A stretch of 64,000 bases of DNA from Marasmius tenuissimus (taxonomy: Eukaryota > Basidiomycota > Agaricomycetes > Agaricales > Marasmiaceae). Under the pieces are notes generated by a model. That model did not search any database. It was given only the letters and a program-made list of their open reading frames with translations, and was not told where the DNA came from. Shown in pieces: positions 36,391 to 49,059 of this stretch (its first letter is position 1; each line of letters begins with the position of its first letter). The stretch is from NCBI GenBank assembly GCA_029532415.1, contig JAQOTA010000053.1:496001-560000 (forward strand), written 5' to 3'. The position numbers were made by a program, and so were the translations under genes.

Positions 36391-38666
36391 CGAATAACGA
36401 CAGGAGGGGACGTATGTATGGCGTGGAAGGGGAGGGAGCTATGATGGGGGCACCCCAAATACTCAGTCACCGCATCTGATATCCAGTCCTACCTCGTGGC
36501 CTGTACATTGTTGATCATGAGTACTATTACCAGGTAGGTTTTTGAAACTGGGTAGGTTGTTGAAATACCGTTTTTCTCACTTCCTCATTGCTCCTCCCCA
36601 CCCAGAAGCCTTTGGGAATGGTGTGCATACTTTTTGTGATGACTGTGATGTAGTTCTTTTGAGGGATCGCCCCAAACTGAATGCTGAAAACGGCAGAGAT
36701 GACCCCAAAATTGAGAAATCTGTGCAAAATGTGCCCTTGGACGAGCGCTACAGAGCAAATGGCCGTGTGGTATCTGGAATACGCATTTATAGCCCTCTAA
36801 TCTTTGTTTGAGCACTATGCGCTGGCATTTACCTGCTGGAGGAGGTGTTGGGTGAAGAAATTCGAGGAGCGTGACGGAAACGACCCGGCGGAGCTCAAAA
36901 ATCAATTGAATCTGAAGGAAGCGACCGCGAGACTCTAAGGAGCCGTGTATTCGGCATCTCATAAGCGACGTGACATTTGTGACTCTCGTTTCAAAAACCT
37001 ACCTTTTTCATGCCTCCTCGCCGGCAGGTCTTTCCCTCAAACTCTCACCGTCTCATATACTAACGGTGGTACATACAGGTAGTATAGACAATATAGAATC
37101 TACTTGTAGATGCCGGAGGGAGGAGACTCACGGAAAGATGTTCTCCGAGACCGATTTCAAAAAGTTTTCAAAAACCTACCCAGGAATAGCAGCCCAAAGA
37201 GTAAGACATACTGGACCTTCGCAGACCTTCGCCGGTATATCGGCGCTTAGAAAGCCGGGTGTCAGTAATAATTCCACGGTCAAGGGGGTGCTCATCCGAA
37301 ATGAAAAAGCAGTCTAAAAATTGCAATCACAAAGCTTGCGGAAAATAGCATAGATGTCCAGAAAGCGGTGACCATGAAGACTGCAGACTCACCTCAGGCA
37401 AACTGAAGCTGCGGTAGCGTCCGGTCCAACTCCGGTGACTGTGGGCATGCCGGATCCCTATTGTGTTTCCCACGCACTGACCATACATGTCAGCCCCGTC
37501 ACTGTGGGCTCTGTTTGGATTCCTCCTCTTTTATGCTGCATTGGCAACGCGTCGTTTCTGTCTTTTCCTTGAATCCTTCGAATCTACCCGAGCGATAATT
37601 CGGCTTACTCGATATCTCTCAGCCTGTTAGATTCGTAGACAACACGTTTCCGAGAGCTTTTTGCACCACGGAAGAGGTTCAGGCCGATAATCTCCTGTGA
37701 AAGCAGAGTTAGGCTGGAAGGGACCATAAAATCCAAAGAAGAGTAACTGTCGAAATGATAGGTTAGTACTGCTTCTCGAAACCAGGTTGATATCCCACTC
37801 ACTTTCTTTCATGCATCTAATCATCCAGCATCGATTCGGTGGGATGAATCTGGTTCGAAATATCCAGTTGAAGATTTCTCTGCAATGGCGGCGACTGCTT
37901 ACCGAACCTCGAGATCTCAAACAAGGCATGCGAAGACAGCGGAGCTACGACCTCCATTCAGCAGAGTTCGTATACACAGTTGACGCATAGGAATTGCAGT
38001 ACGGTTCCCAGGTGTGCACAAATCCTGTTTTCTCTGGTGAGGTGGCTAGCTTATCTATTTTTCTTGATTATTACGGTATTGTTATTCATGACCAGTAGGA
38101 CTCCGGTCTTTCCCTCGCATCGCATAAGAGCAAGCTATTGCCAGGCATCAAATGACCGCACCCCAATGGACAGGAATTGATGAGACGGAATGACGAACCT
38201 TCACTCAGGCGGGCCGCTGTGCTCCTTCCTTGCTACCTGCCGGTAAATTGAACTCTCATATTCCGGTACATGATGGCTCATACAGATGTCTATCTGCTGT
38301 AGAGAATGGGAAATTATGCTTAATTAGCCCCTTCTAGTTCAGAAGTACTCATGCCACCTGTGGGGAGATTGTAGGTCCGCCATTCAATCCAACTCGTCCC
38401 TTTCTCCTCACTATCATCTCTCGCCTACATAGCAACCACAAATGGGTAACAAACCAGCGCTTACGGGCCCGCACACCCCAGTATTCCTATGCGCTTTCGA
38501 CGAAGGATGGTATTTCTGGAAGTGCGGCTTCCTCAGTCCAGATGGGACAAATGAGGCGATGGTACCAAAAGTGGCCCGGTTTTGTTTCTCCATCAACATA
38601 AAGACAACTGATTGGTTGCGCTCAGGTGAGCTCCCATACTTTCCTTTGTTGAACAAGTAGCTTACC
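36391..38666. other. gene-free region with a TIR element
   Basis: It contains the candidate element at 36530-37184. The frame at 38442-38660 (start MGNKPALTG) ends before the DUF6699 gene and could be an upstream exon or leader, but I found no proof. Confidence 0.4.
36530..37184. mobile_element. candidate non-autonomous element with inverted ends
   Basis: The motif GGTAGGTTTTTGAAA occurs near the left end (36533 and, altered, 36550) and in inverted form at 36988-37003 (perfect 16-base match) and at 37163-37184. The outermost copies read CCAGGTAGGTTTTTG and the complement of CCTGGGTAGGTTTTTG. No clear target-site duplication or transposase is visible. Confidence 0.45.
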
Positions 38667-40123
38667 ATGGGCTGCTTCCGAAGTTTTCTTGGTGCTTGGT
38701 GTAGTCTTGGTGGTCAACATCAACCTCCTCCATCATCGTACTCTCGCCTACCCCACACATCCGAGAACACGATCCCAGTTCGCTTCCCTCCAGGATGGAA
38801 TGCGATCGGATGTCAAGAATCCCGGTATCCAACGCCGCAGCGATTGGCCCAGAATTACTATGCTGCTACGAGAAGAAGAAGAGGAGCTACTCGTCGTTCA
38901 GCGGTTTCTAGGACATCAGTGAGAGGGCGCGTACCCTTGCATGAGGTTTTCCCGAATCGAGTGGCGGCCTCGTCTCCTCTTTTTCCTCCGCCACAACCAC
39001 CACCACTTGGAACGCCAGCATCAGTCCACCCGTCGGTGTCAGAATCCACGCTGGCAACAGGAACGATCTCTAGGGCACCCGCAAGAGAACGACGACGTCG
39101 CCGCAGAGAAACCGATCGCCACCAGCGACAGGGCGGTGAGACATTCATTGTCTGTCTTGTTAGTCTCGGTTGGAGAACTCACCCGCTTCTCCAGGGCCGT
39201 TCGAAGCCAACATCGAAGGTCACCGCGGCTCTAGAGCTGTATCTTTCAGGAACACCGAACCTCCCACCAACGTTCATGGAACCTCTCGCAGCATGCGCTC
39301 CAATTACCACAATGCCGATATTCTGTATAGACCAAGCTCCTTCCGGAACGAAGCCTCGAATCCAGTAGAGACAGTACAACAGCGAGAGAGAAGAAATCGG
39401 CTTCGACTGAGGAGAATCACTCGGGAGAATACGATTGCCAACGCTGGGACGCTTGACGCCACGCCCGTGCCGAGTATTCGACAGAATTTTACTACCCCTC
39501 AACCTCCCCCCGCGCCCCCGACATCGTATCCATCCCATGCCAGTGTCTTTTCAGCACATCCTAGGACTATCGACGCGCCTCTACAAGGCTCGTGGTACCT
39601 TCCGAAACCGACACGAACACAGCAATATCACCTCCCCAAACCAATCCCCGAACCTCACGTCACCTCTCTCCACCCAATGCTCCTACAAGCATCCGGCCTT
39701 TCCTGGGACATCACCTACCCAATACCCCACCATTCATCGTTCGACGAAGCAGCCACGGTCCCTCACTTCCGGGAATCACTCGCTCTGCACCCTTTCCCAT
39801 CCGAATGGGAACTCAGATGGGGTGCGATATACGTTCGTGCGTGGAGGAACGCGCAATATGTTACGGTTTGGGACGTTTTGCAAGCGGTGTATGAGTACTA
39901 CCATACGTCGCTTACGCAGAGTGATGTCGAGGTGCTTCGTCGGAGGGGTGGGAGTATGGATCAGGTCGAGAGGGCGTACTTGGCGAGGACAAATGGTGGA
40001 GTGGGGAGAGGGTGGAGGTGTAGAGTGGATGTGTTGGGTGGGATGGTTGTTTTTGTGGGGGTTGGGATGAGTAGGGGCGGGGAGTTGGCGGTTGAGTTGG
40101 GGTATCGGAGTGGGAGGAGGTAG
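38667..40123 (+). CDS. DUF6699 domain protein
   Basis: Exons 38667-39135 and 39195-40123 (59 nt intron, phase 1) give 465 residues. The N-terminal two thirds are low-complexity, rich in Arg, Pro and Ser, with basic runs such as RERRRRRRE that could act as nuclear signals. The last 150 residues form the DUF6699 domain: LSWDITYPIP, a middle with LALHPFPSEWELRWG, YVTVWDVLQAVYEYYH and a C-terminal VDVLGGMVVFVG. The same domain ends the kinase at 3.4-5.7 kb. The function is unknown. The gene lies beside the decayed copy 2, yet it is open throughout and CpG-rich, while its counterpart at 27.9 kb is degraded. Confidence 0.78.
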
Positions 40124-40506
40124 GGCTGGTTATGGTCTCGATTCGAAGTTTTGTTTACCCTTTCGAGTAATCGCCTTATACAAATGGCTTCCATTCGTTT
40201 CATTAATACCAATACTTTCATTAATTCACTTGTATCATTTTCTTTGTATACTAAGAATGTCTACGAATTAACGGTTTTGAGATCGAGATTCGTGCGTTCA
40301 AACCAAAGTGGGTCTCCATGACGATCCGAAGCAAGGGATACCTACTAGTGCTAGCAGCCATGGGACCAGAAGTTTTTTGGAGAGGAGGGAATGATGTATT
40401 CGTAACGACCCTTTGTTTCTACAGCACATACTTAGGTTCAAGTTCGGTTTAGAAGCATACTGGAGACCTTGACACTAAGCTTCGATCCCGCCTCCTCCCA
40501 GTATCC
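40124..40506. other. intergenic, 3' region of P450 A
   Basis: The convergent 3' ends of the DUF6699 gene and P450 A meet here. Bases 40390-40500 resemble the 3' flank of P450 B and C. Confidence 0.5.
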
Positions 40507-43208
40507 TTACTTGGCGAGAGAGATTTTAATGGGCAATTTGGCGCCTTGTAGTCCCCCCTTTATAACTGGGCTAACAACGGGATTGCTCTGCCAGTAGATT
40601 TCTTGATCGGCGGGACGGAACTCGAATGCCTCTACGAGCTGGAAAAGCACTGCCTCTAAAGGGCGAAAGGTCAGAACGTAGGCTTTCGATGTAGCAGTGA
40701 AACGATATCGCGTACTCATTTCCGTCTGCGAGAACTTGAATCCACTGAAGATAGAGCCGACATCAGTTTGATTCAGCAAGAAGGGTTTAAAAGAATATCC
40801 ACGAACATGCACGAACGTCCGCCACCACTGAATGTCATCCTGAAGGCAACAAATTCTCAGAATACTCGAGAACGGGATCACGAAAGGAAACTCACAGGTG
40901 GGAATAGATACCAGGACTTTTTGCCTTAGCGAGAGTTGAAGGGAGGGAGGAGAGCCACCGTTCAGGTTTCCACTCCATAGCATCAGGTCCCCATAACTCA
41001 GGGTTCCGGTTGGCGTTCAGAATGTCAATGAGAACCTTTGTATCAGCCGGGACAGTGATTTCGTTGATAACGGATCCGTCGGTGCATCGAATCGGAGTAC
41101 TGAGGGGAAGAACCGTGGTCTGATTAGACCTGAAGTCGAGTGAGTAAATAATGATTCCAGCCAATGAGGTAAATGAGAGTGCAGCTCACTGGCGAGTAAT
41201 GCGTGGGGCGGGCGTGTATCTGTATCGTATAATCAATCAGGTTACCATAAGTACTCTTTGTGAACTCACGAAAACTTACAGTCGTAGTGTTTCTCGGCAT
41301 ATGGCGTCGAGGTAAGGCAAAGCCACCAATATGTCGTATGGTACGTCTTCCCCTCCCTGGGCTTCACGAGCTTCTCGCAGCTCCTGGCGGAGTTTCGATT
41401 GTACTTCCGGATTCTGAGCAAGCAGGTGGAAAGTCCTCGCTAGCGCACCCTGTATGGAACACAGAATCGCTCGTTAGTATGACTTGAATGGCCTCATCGA
41501 GTAACACGTACTGATGTGGTATCCATTGCAGCAAAGATGAGGGTACTGGTAAAGCGCTCAAGCTCACTACTCGAAGAAGAACAACGACCAAAGCAACGTA
41601 CGACATCTGTTCAAAGGGGACTGTGATCAGAATTGGAATAACGGAGATGCATTGGTTCATCACTCACTTGACCAATGAGCTCGTCCTCATCGAGTTTCTC
41701 GTCATCGGAGGCCTTCATGTTCTCGTTCACTACATCAACACAGTTAACAACGTCCCGCCTCAAACGATGGCCTCCTAACTTACTCAAAACACTCATGATG
41801 TCCTTCCCCCGGCTGATTTGCTCTTGAACAGCTTCGTCCCCTGCTTCCAGAGCCCGCAACTTGCCCTGATAAATTTCCGTCGACAACTCCCACATGTAGT
41901 CTGAAAGCTTTGTAAAGTGCTGCAGATCCCACATCGGAAGGTGAAGTGCGAAAAATCGAAGGAACCAGCGAGGGAAGATTTTAACCACGGGGTGGAACCA
42001 GTTTCGTGCCGATGTCGTACGTCCGAACAAAGGTCTGGGAATAGGTGACATTGAGTTTGGGTGCCGCATAAGAAACTGATGATGGGATTTACAATAACGC
42101 TTTCAGTGCCGCCGGGTATGGATGGACACACGCCTCGTCGGTAAGGGGATCGAAAGAATACCCTAAGCCAGATCGCCCGATCAACTCAAGTGCTGTCCGA
42201 GACGACCATGATAATATATCAATCTGTAGGTATGGTTCAGCGATCTCGAACGACGAAACTCTGAATCATCACTCACCTCCCGTTCTCCAGTGGAGGCTAT
42301 CTTTGCCAACGTATCAGAGAGCTGGCAAAACGCAAATGAAGCAATCAATTGAATGAGATACTCTGGAACCTCGGAGGGACTTACTCGTTTGACGACGTCG
42401 TAGAATATCGGGGCTGGTACAACTGTTTCAGAGACGACAGAGAAAAACGTCATCGAGGGACTTACTCATATCCCGGAGATGAGCAGCAGAAAACACGGGG
42501 CTAAGCATTTTACGTTGCTTGCGATGGCGACCTCCGGTCGTTGCTACTAAACCTTTGCCAGCCACAAGTTCGTTAGTTCTATTAAGGCAATGGGTCTGAG
42601 AGAGCGCAAGCAATATATCGAGGAGAAGAAACAAACATCAAAAAGGCTGGTTCCTCTTCCCAGATCTGCTGATCCTAATGTCGTAATAGTGGTTGATCGT
42701 TAGATTCAACCTCGGGCGATCATTCAAACGGAGTTATAGACACCTTGACGAGTATGTGATGCATGGCCTTGGGGTCATAAGTATTGAGTTGTTTTTCCTG
42801 ACAAAAGGTTTGTTGAGTGAAGAGTTCGGCGACGAAGCTCAAATGTCGTAACTCACCCCCCACAACGCGCCGATGGTGGATGTTGGTCCATCTAGATGAT
42901 TTCGAATTCAAGACGACATTCGACTGGTGACTGTCGCAAGTACCACGTACATTGCGTTCGAATTTCTTCCAAAAGATCCCATGCGTTGGGCCCAAATATC
43001 TCACTGGTGTGCCCTTCGTCGGTGACGATGTGAGTACGGAAGGATTGAGATCAACGCGGAGTCACTTACCTTTCATCCAAGAGAATGGGCGAGGTCCAGG
43101 TATCTTATTCAAAGTGCGTCGGGACGACCATTGTCGAAGGAGGACCCAGACCGCGCAAGGAATAGAGACTGCGAGAAAAGCTTGCCAAAGAAGATGAAGG
43201 GAAGACAT
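40507..43208 (-). CDS. cytochrome P450 A (tandem array)
   Basis: This is a haem-thiolate monooxygenase, probably anchored in the ER by its N-terminal helix (LLWQAFLAVSIPCAVWVLL) and dependent on P450 reductase. Nineteen exons are predicted: 43208-43070, 43013-42951, 42891-42857, 42797-42744, 42674-42637, 42578-42466, 42422-42385, 42321-42277, 42223-42093, 42034-41784, 41729-41668, 41606-41602, 41545-41512, 41449-41280, 41219-41190, 41129-40896, 40839-40807, 40744-40716 and 40655-40507. They give 550 residues in one frame. Hallmarks are the hinge KIPGPRP, the I-helix LIFAAMDTTS, ETLR of the K-helix, WKPERW, and haem-binding FSGGGRSCIG with the Cys ligand. The first Ser in this motif is Ile in the other three copies. 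Exon 12 is 5 nt. The substrate is unknown. Confidence 0.9.
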
Positions 43209-43250
43209 GATTCGAGTGGTACTTTGTCTTGTAGTGGGGGCGACCTTGGT

Positions 43251-43264
43251 GTTTATATTCCACC
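43251..43264 (-). promoter_or_regulatory. TATA box of P450 A
   Basis: On the coding strand GGTGGAATATAAAC lies about 45 bp before the ATG. It is kept nearly unchanged before all four P450 genes. Confidence 0.6.
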
Positions 43265-43539
43265 TACAGGGCCGGACAGGTAATGAGGGGTCATGTAATG
43301 GGTCTTGGAACCCTGCATAGTACACCGAATCATCGGTCTGCATCCGAAATCCTCTTGTGCTCCCACACCCTGTAGATTGGTCGATAGTCGTCCGTTATCG
43401 ACGCAAACTACAGGGTACATGCCATTGTCAATCACTGGGGGTTAAAGTAGGTTTTCAAGTCCTAAGAAAGTCTGATGCATCGGTTGCCCGTGCAGTGTTG
43501 GGCGCCAGGGAGCTCAAGAGATCGATTGTATAGACACCT

Positions 43540-43950
43540 GAACAAGGTGATTGGAGACTTTGAGTCTCGGGGCGATTAGGTTTCACCAAGTAAGCCTGTC
43601 TTACCGTGAGATTGCACTCGTGAACTTGGCAAAATTCGGTAGAGAAAAAGGTTTACGAGAGCAAGAGCATTTTAGCCACTCACGTATTTGATGAGAAGAA
43701 AAAACCATTGTCATCGACGCAATCACGATGATTTCATACAATTTCGACGTCTTTTCATGCCAGCATGTTGAAGAGAGGTCCTGGGTCCCCCGAGGTCGTA
43801 GCATTGAGTTATTTTCGCATGTGGAAAATCGAAGCCGAGGTAATTTCTTTGGAATGTCTGTACAGACGAATAGTTGTAATATAATGACTTGAGCATTGGA
43901 ACCGGGAAGGTCAACCAAGCGTGCTGAAACTGTGAAACAGAGGTGAGGGT
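43540..43950. repeat. conserved upstream block, P450 unit A
   Basis: This block is repeated in units B (48630-49040), C (52910-53320) and D (58930-59330), with landmarks CATTGTCATC and CATGCCAGCATG. Reading frames differ between copies, so coding is unlikely. Confidence 0.55.
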
Positions 43951-44238
43951 AGACAAATTCGAGACCGCGGTATAATGAGGGGGAATGTCCAGGAGCATAT
44001 GTAGCAGAAAAAATAGTGACGCCAGCACCGCACGGACAATCATACAGCATATATAGCATTTCCGTGTTCCTTGACCTCCGAAAAACCTCCATCCTGAAAG
44101 TTATCTAGTCAATCCATAAGGCACGGACCAACAGAACCGTTTTCCTTCTAGCCTACCCTCGTTACCTGAGGTTCTCCTCCGTCCATGTCGCCTTCGGCCC
44201 GCGAATACGGACCTCTGACACTAGGCTGAGTTGTGAGG

Positions 44239-45130
44239 CCTTGCGGAGTGTAATGGCTAGGGTTTCCCCAAGGTCCATCTCAAGCACCCGTACCCTTGTA
44301 TCTTGCTTTTGACCTTGTACTTCGACCACTTGTCTCGTTTTGAATCCGTCGGAGCAAATTTGTTGCTCGTAAGGGAAAGCTCCTCGTGAGTTCTGATCCA
44401 GTACCGAAGAGAGGGCGCCTCTCCTGGTTGGCTGAGGTAGTGTAATGACAAGAGAACCGTGCTGTTGTCGAGCTTTTCAATATGATCTCCGCGCGTTGAC
44501 ACTCCCTGCCCGTTTCCCCGCCTTAAGTATTCTTCCACATACTCTGGGTTTACCAGGCTTTTCCACAATCTCATAGACATGCTTCTTGCCCTACTGTCTC
44601 AACGGACGTATATCGCCCTTCAAAACACGAGAAAGGGATTTTTCTATCGACAGCATCAATTATAGGCCCATGAAGATGGTCGCTGTAGACGAATGGGAAG
44701 ACGCTTCTGTGGGCTTGTCCGTTTTTGATGTTCAGAAGCCGCTTCAAAGCGCGAACATCCTCGGATTGCGGGGGTTCGGTGGTCGAATGTAGTCGCCGTA
44801 TTTAGTGTCGGTAAACTTAAAGATCTGGCTCGGTGATCCTGGATCAAGGAGGAACATGAGCGGGTTTGAGCTATTTCCAAGACATTTCCAAAACCAAGAG
44901 GATCGCCTTTGAGAGCAAGAGTAATTAACCAGAATTCTCGCCGGTGAGGCGATGGAGGTCGACTGATATCGACTGTCGAGTCTTTGGTGTATTTGTGATT
45001 GAAAATGGCCATGTAAATGACATTCGGTTGCAGCTGACGGTTTGCTGGGCAGGCCACAAGGCGCAGAGCAGTATTGTAGCCATATAGCTGCTCTATGTGT
45101 GAACCTGAAGAAGATATGGCGAGGGAAGGG
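44239..45130 (-). pseudogene. MBL-like gene copy 1, broken
   Basis: Fragments match the intact genes at 59.6-62.5 kb: an N-terminal part around 45130-44700, a stretch KPGKPRVCGRILKAGKRAG, and a C-terminal part with VRVLEMDLGETLAI near 44290. The middle is largely deleted and stops and frame changes separate the parts. Confidence 0.7.
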
Positions 45131-45610
45131 TTCTTCATCTGGTGCTGGTCGAAGTTCAAGCTCAAGTTCGGCTCAAGTTCAAAGCGTTGTAACTTGTTGT
45201 TATTATCTCGCGGCCCGGTGGCCCGAAAACAGATCATGCTTTGCTTTCCCATGCCAGACCGTAAATGGGTTTAAGTCTTAAAAGTCTTACCACGAGCCGT
45301 CGCGTTAGTGGCTGCTGTAAACATGTTCACCAGTCCACCCGGTCTTGTGAGTACAAGCTAAGCGAGTCTTCGAAAGGATCTTTGAGATCAGAGTCGTCAA
45401 CTTCCAGTACCAGTTGTTCTGGTCGGACGAGCTGCCTCGCACATTGGAGAAAGCAGAAGGTTTGCAGAAGAAAACGATGAATTCTGAAACCGTATCGAGT
45501 CCCTAACGTATTCTATACCACATACTTGGGCTCGAAGCTGCGTGCAGAATGCCCAAAAAGAATTATATTGGGGGCGTTGACAGCTTCAAGTCTGCCTTCA
45601 CCTAGTCTCC
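45131..45610. other. intergenic between units A and B
   Basis: It holds the upstream motif of the broken MBL-like copy (45212-45238) and the 3' flank of P450 B, which resembles the 3' flanks of A and C. Confidence 0.45.
45212..45238 (-). promoter_or_regulatory. GGCCCGAAA upstream motif, unit A
   Basis: The plus strand reads GGCCCGGTGGCCCGAAAA followed by GATCATG. The core GGCCCGAAA with TCATG downstream recurs before three other MBL-like copies. Confidence 0.45.
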
Positions 45611-48316
45611 TTACTTAGCGAGAGAAATCCTAATAGGCAATTTGGCAGCTTGCGGTCCCCCCTTTACGACTGGGTTAGCAACGGGATTGCTCTGCCAGTA
45701 GATTTCCTTATCGGCGGGACGGAACTCGAATGCCTCTACGAGCTGGAAAAGTACCACCTCTGGGGGGCGTAATGTCAGAACGAAGGGTTTTAGACGTGGC
45801 AGTGAAAACGATATTGCGTACTCATTTCCGTCTGCGAGAACTTGAACCCACTGAAAGCCAGTCGATGTCAGTGTTTATCAATAGAAATAATTTGAGGGAA
45901 TTGTCACGAACATGCACGAACGTCCGCCGCCGATGAATGTCATCCTGAAGGTAACAAATTCTTTAAATACCGGAGAACAGGAGCACGAAAGAGAACTCAC
46001 AAGTGCGAATAAATGCCAGGAATCTTCGCCTCAGCGAGATTCGAAGGGAGGGAGGAGAGCCATCGTTCAGGTTTCCACTCCGTAGCATCAGATCCCCATA
46101 GTTCGGGGTTCCGATTGGCGTTCACGATGTCGATGAGGACCTTCGTATCGGCCGGGACAGTAATTTCATTGATAAAGGAACCGTCGGTGCATCGGACCGG
46201 AGTGCTGAGGGGGACAATGGCGGTCTGATTGGGCCTGAATAAATCGAGTGAGTTATCATTGAATACAGCTAATAAAGCGCATGAAAGTGCAGCTTACTGG
46301 CGAACAACGCGTGGCGCAGGTGCGTATCTGTATCAGAGTCAATTAAGCTATCAGTACTCCTTGTGAATTCACAAAAAGTCTTACAGTCGTAAGGTTTCCC
46401 GGCATATGGCGTCGAGGTAAGGCAAAGCCACCAATACATCGTATGGTACGTCTTCCCCTCCCTGGGCTTCACGAGCCTCTCGCAGCTCCTGGCGGAGTTT
46501 CGATTGCACATTCGGATTCTGAGCAAGTAAGTGGAATGTCCTCGCTAGCGCACTCTGTATAGAACAAAGAGTCATTCGTCAGCATAAGTTGAATGGGCTC
46601 ATCGAGTAACACGTACCGATGTAGTGTCCATTGCAGCGAAAATGAGGGTACTGTTAAAGCGTTCAAGTTCACTACTCGAAGGAGAACAACAACCAAAGCG
46701 ACTTACGACATCTGTTTGAAGGGACTGAAATCAGAGCTGGAAAGACGAAGGGGTTATGGTTTGCCACTCACTTGACCAATAAGTTCCTCCTCGTCGAGTT
46801 TCTCTTCATCGGAGGCCTTCATGTTCTCGTTCACTACATTGACACAGTTAGAATTGCCGTGGCAAACGATGGCCTACGACTTACTCAGAACACTCATGAT
46901 GTCCTTCCCCCGGCTGATTTGCTCTTGGACAGCTTCGTCCCCTGCTTCCAGAGCCCGCAACTTGCCCTGATAGATTTCCGTCGACAATTCCCACATGTAA
47001 TCTGCAAGCTTCGTAAAGTGCTGCAGATCCTGCATCGGCAGATGGCGTGCGAAGAATCGAAGGAACCAGCGAGGGAAGATTTTCACCACGGGGTGGAACC
47101 AGTTTCGTGCCGAAGTCGTGCGTCCAAACAACGGTCTGGGAATAGGTGACGTTGAGTTCCGGTTCCGCGGCGACATGAGAAACTGGTGATGCAACTTACA
47201 ATAGCGCTTTCAGTGCCGCCGGGTATGGATGGGCACACGCCTCGTCGGTGAGGGGATCGAAAGAATACCCTAAGCCAGATTGCCCGATCAACTCGAGTGC
47301 CGTCCGAGACGACCATGACAATATATCGATCTATGGGTGTGGTTTGGCGGTTTTGAACGACGAAACTCTGGTTCATCGCTCACCTCCCGTTCTCCGGTGG
47401 AGACTACCTTTGCCAACGTATTGGAGAGCTGGCAAGATGCAAAATAAAACATTTGAGTGAATGAGGTGCTCTGAATCTCGGAGGGACTTACTCGTTTGAC
47501 GACGTCGTAGAATATCGGGGCTGGTACAACTGTTTCGGAGACGACAGAGAAAGGCGTCATCGAGGGACTTACTCATATCCCGGAGATGAGCACCAGAAAA
47601 TACGGGGCTAAGCATTTTACGTTGCTTGCGATGGCGACCCCCCGCCGTTGCTGTTAAACCTTTACCAAGCACAAGCTCGTTAGTTCTATCGAGAGTGAGT
47701 CTATGACGGCGTAGGCAACATATTGAGAAAAAACAAACATAAAAAAGGCTGGCTCCTCTTCCCAGATTTGCTGATCCTAGCGTCGTAATAGTGTATTGTT
47801 GTTAGTTCCAACCTCGGGGCGATCAGTCAAGTGGAGTTATAGACACACCTTGACGAGTATGTGATGCATGGCCTTGGGGTCATAAGTATTGAGTTGTTTT
47901 TCCTGGCAAAAAGTTTGTTGAGTGAAGAGCTCGGCGGCGAAGCTCAAATGTTGTAAATCACCCCCCACAACGCGCTGATGGTGGATGTTGGTCCATCTAA
48001 ACAAATTTGAATTCAAGACGACGTCCGACTACTGACTGTCACGAGCACCGCGTACATCGCGTTCGAATTTCTTCCAAGAGATCCCATGCGTTGGGCCCAA
48101 AGATCTCACTAGTATGACCTGGGTCGAGGATGATGTGAGTATGAGAGAGTTACAAGTAACGTGGATTTGCTGCCTACCTTTCATCCAAGATGATGGGCGA
48201 GGTCCAGGTATCTTGCTCAGAGTGCGTCGAGACGACCATTGTCGAAGGAGGACCCAGATCGCGCAAGGAATAGAGACTGCGAGAAAAGTTTGCCAAAGAA
48301 GATGAAGGGAAGACAT
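45611..48316 (-). CDS. cytochrome P450 B (tandem array)
   Basis: It is close to P450 A, with the same exon layout followed by eye. Present are the N-terminal anchor (LLWQTFLAVSIPCAIWVLL), KIPGPRPSSW, GHTSEIFGPNAWDLLEEIR, I-helix LIFAAMDTTS, ETLR, WKPERW and haem motif FIGGGRSCIGFKF. The protein ends KLPIKISLAK. The 5 nt exon lies at 46707-46711. The donor after the exon ending GALWG-like sequence (here SALWG) is GTGATT, weaker than GTGAGT in A and D, so splicing there may be less efficient. No internal stop was found. The function is presumably similar to that of A, with an unknown substrate. Confidence 0.85.
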
Positions 48317-48356
48317 GATTTGAGTGATACTTTATCTTGTAGGGGGGGACATTTGC

Positions 48357-48370
48357 GTTTATATTCCACC
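48357..48370 (-). promoter_or_regulatory. TATA box of P450 B
   Basis: The same GGTGGAATATAAAC sequence lies about 41 bp before the ATG at 48316. Confidence 0.6.
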
Positions 48371-48629
48371 CACAGGGCCGGTCAGGTAATGAGGGGTCAT
48401 GTAATAGGCCTTGGAACCCCGCATAGTAACGAGGACCGAACATCATCGGTCTGCACCCGCAGTCTTCTTGAGCTCCCACACTCTGTGGATTGATGAATAG
48501 TCGTTCGTTATCGACGCGAACTGCAGGGCACATGTCATTGCTGATCACCAGGTTTTCAAGTCCTGAGAAAGTCTGATGCAGCGGTGGCCCGTGGAGCGTC
48601 GGGCGCCAGGGAGAGTCAAGGGAACGATT

Positions 48630-49040
48630 GTATAGACCTGAACAAGGCGATTAGGTTTCACCAGGTAAGCCTGTCTCATCGGGAAATTGCACTCGTGAAC
48701 CTGGCGAAATTCGGTAGAGAAAAAGGTTTACGAGAACTTGAGGTTCATGCAAGAGTGTTACAGCCACTCACGAATTTGATGAGAAGAAACAACCATTGTC
48801 ATCGGCGCAATCACGTTGATTTCGTACAATCTCGACGTCTTTTCATGCCAGCATGTCAAAAAGCGATCCTGGGTCGTCGGTGGTCCTGTTTCGCATGTGA
48901 AAAGTCGAGGCCGAGGTAATTTTTTAAGAATGTCTGCATAGACGAACAGTTTTGATATAATGACTTGAGCGTTGGAATCGGGAAGGTAAACCAAGCGTGT
49001 CGAAACTGTAGAATAGAGGCGAGACTCAGAGTAGATAAAT
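48630..49040. repeat. conserved upstream block, P450 unit B
   Basis: This is the closest relative of the block in unit A, with long shared stretches around CATTGTCATCGGCGC and TCGACGTCTTTTCATGCC. Confidence 0.55.
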
Positions 49041-49059
49041 TCATTGACTGTGGTTATCG

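Noticed and set aside
38442..38660. Possible separate 72-codon gene starting MGNKPALTG
   Set aside because: It has no homologous pattern and lies directly before the DUF6699 gene; it may be a leader exon, but no junction joins it in frame convincingly.
40507..40983. Long single frame at the 3' end of P450 A
   Set aside because: It reads through introns; splicing at consensus sites is needed to obtain the haem motif in frame.
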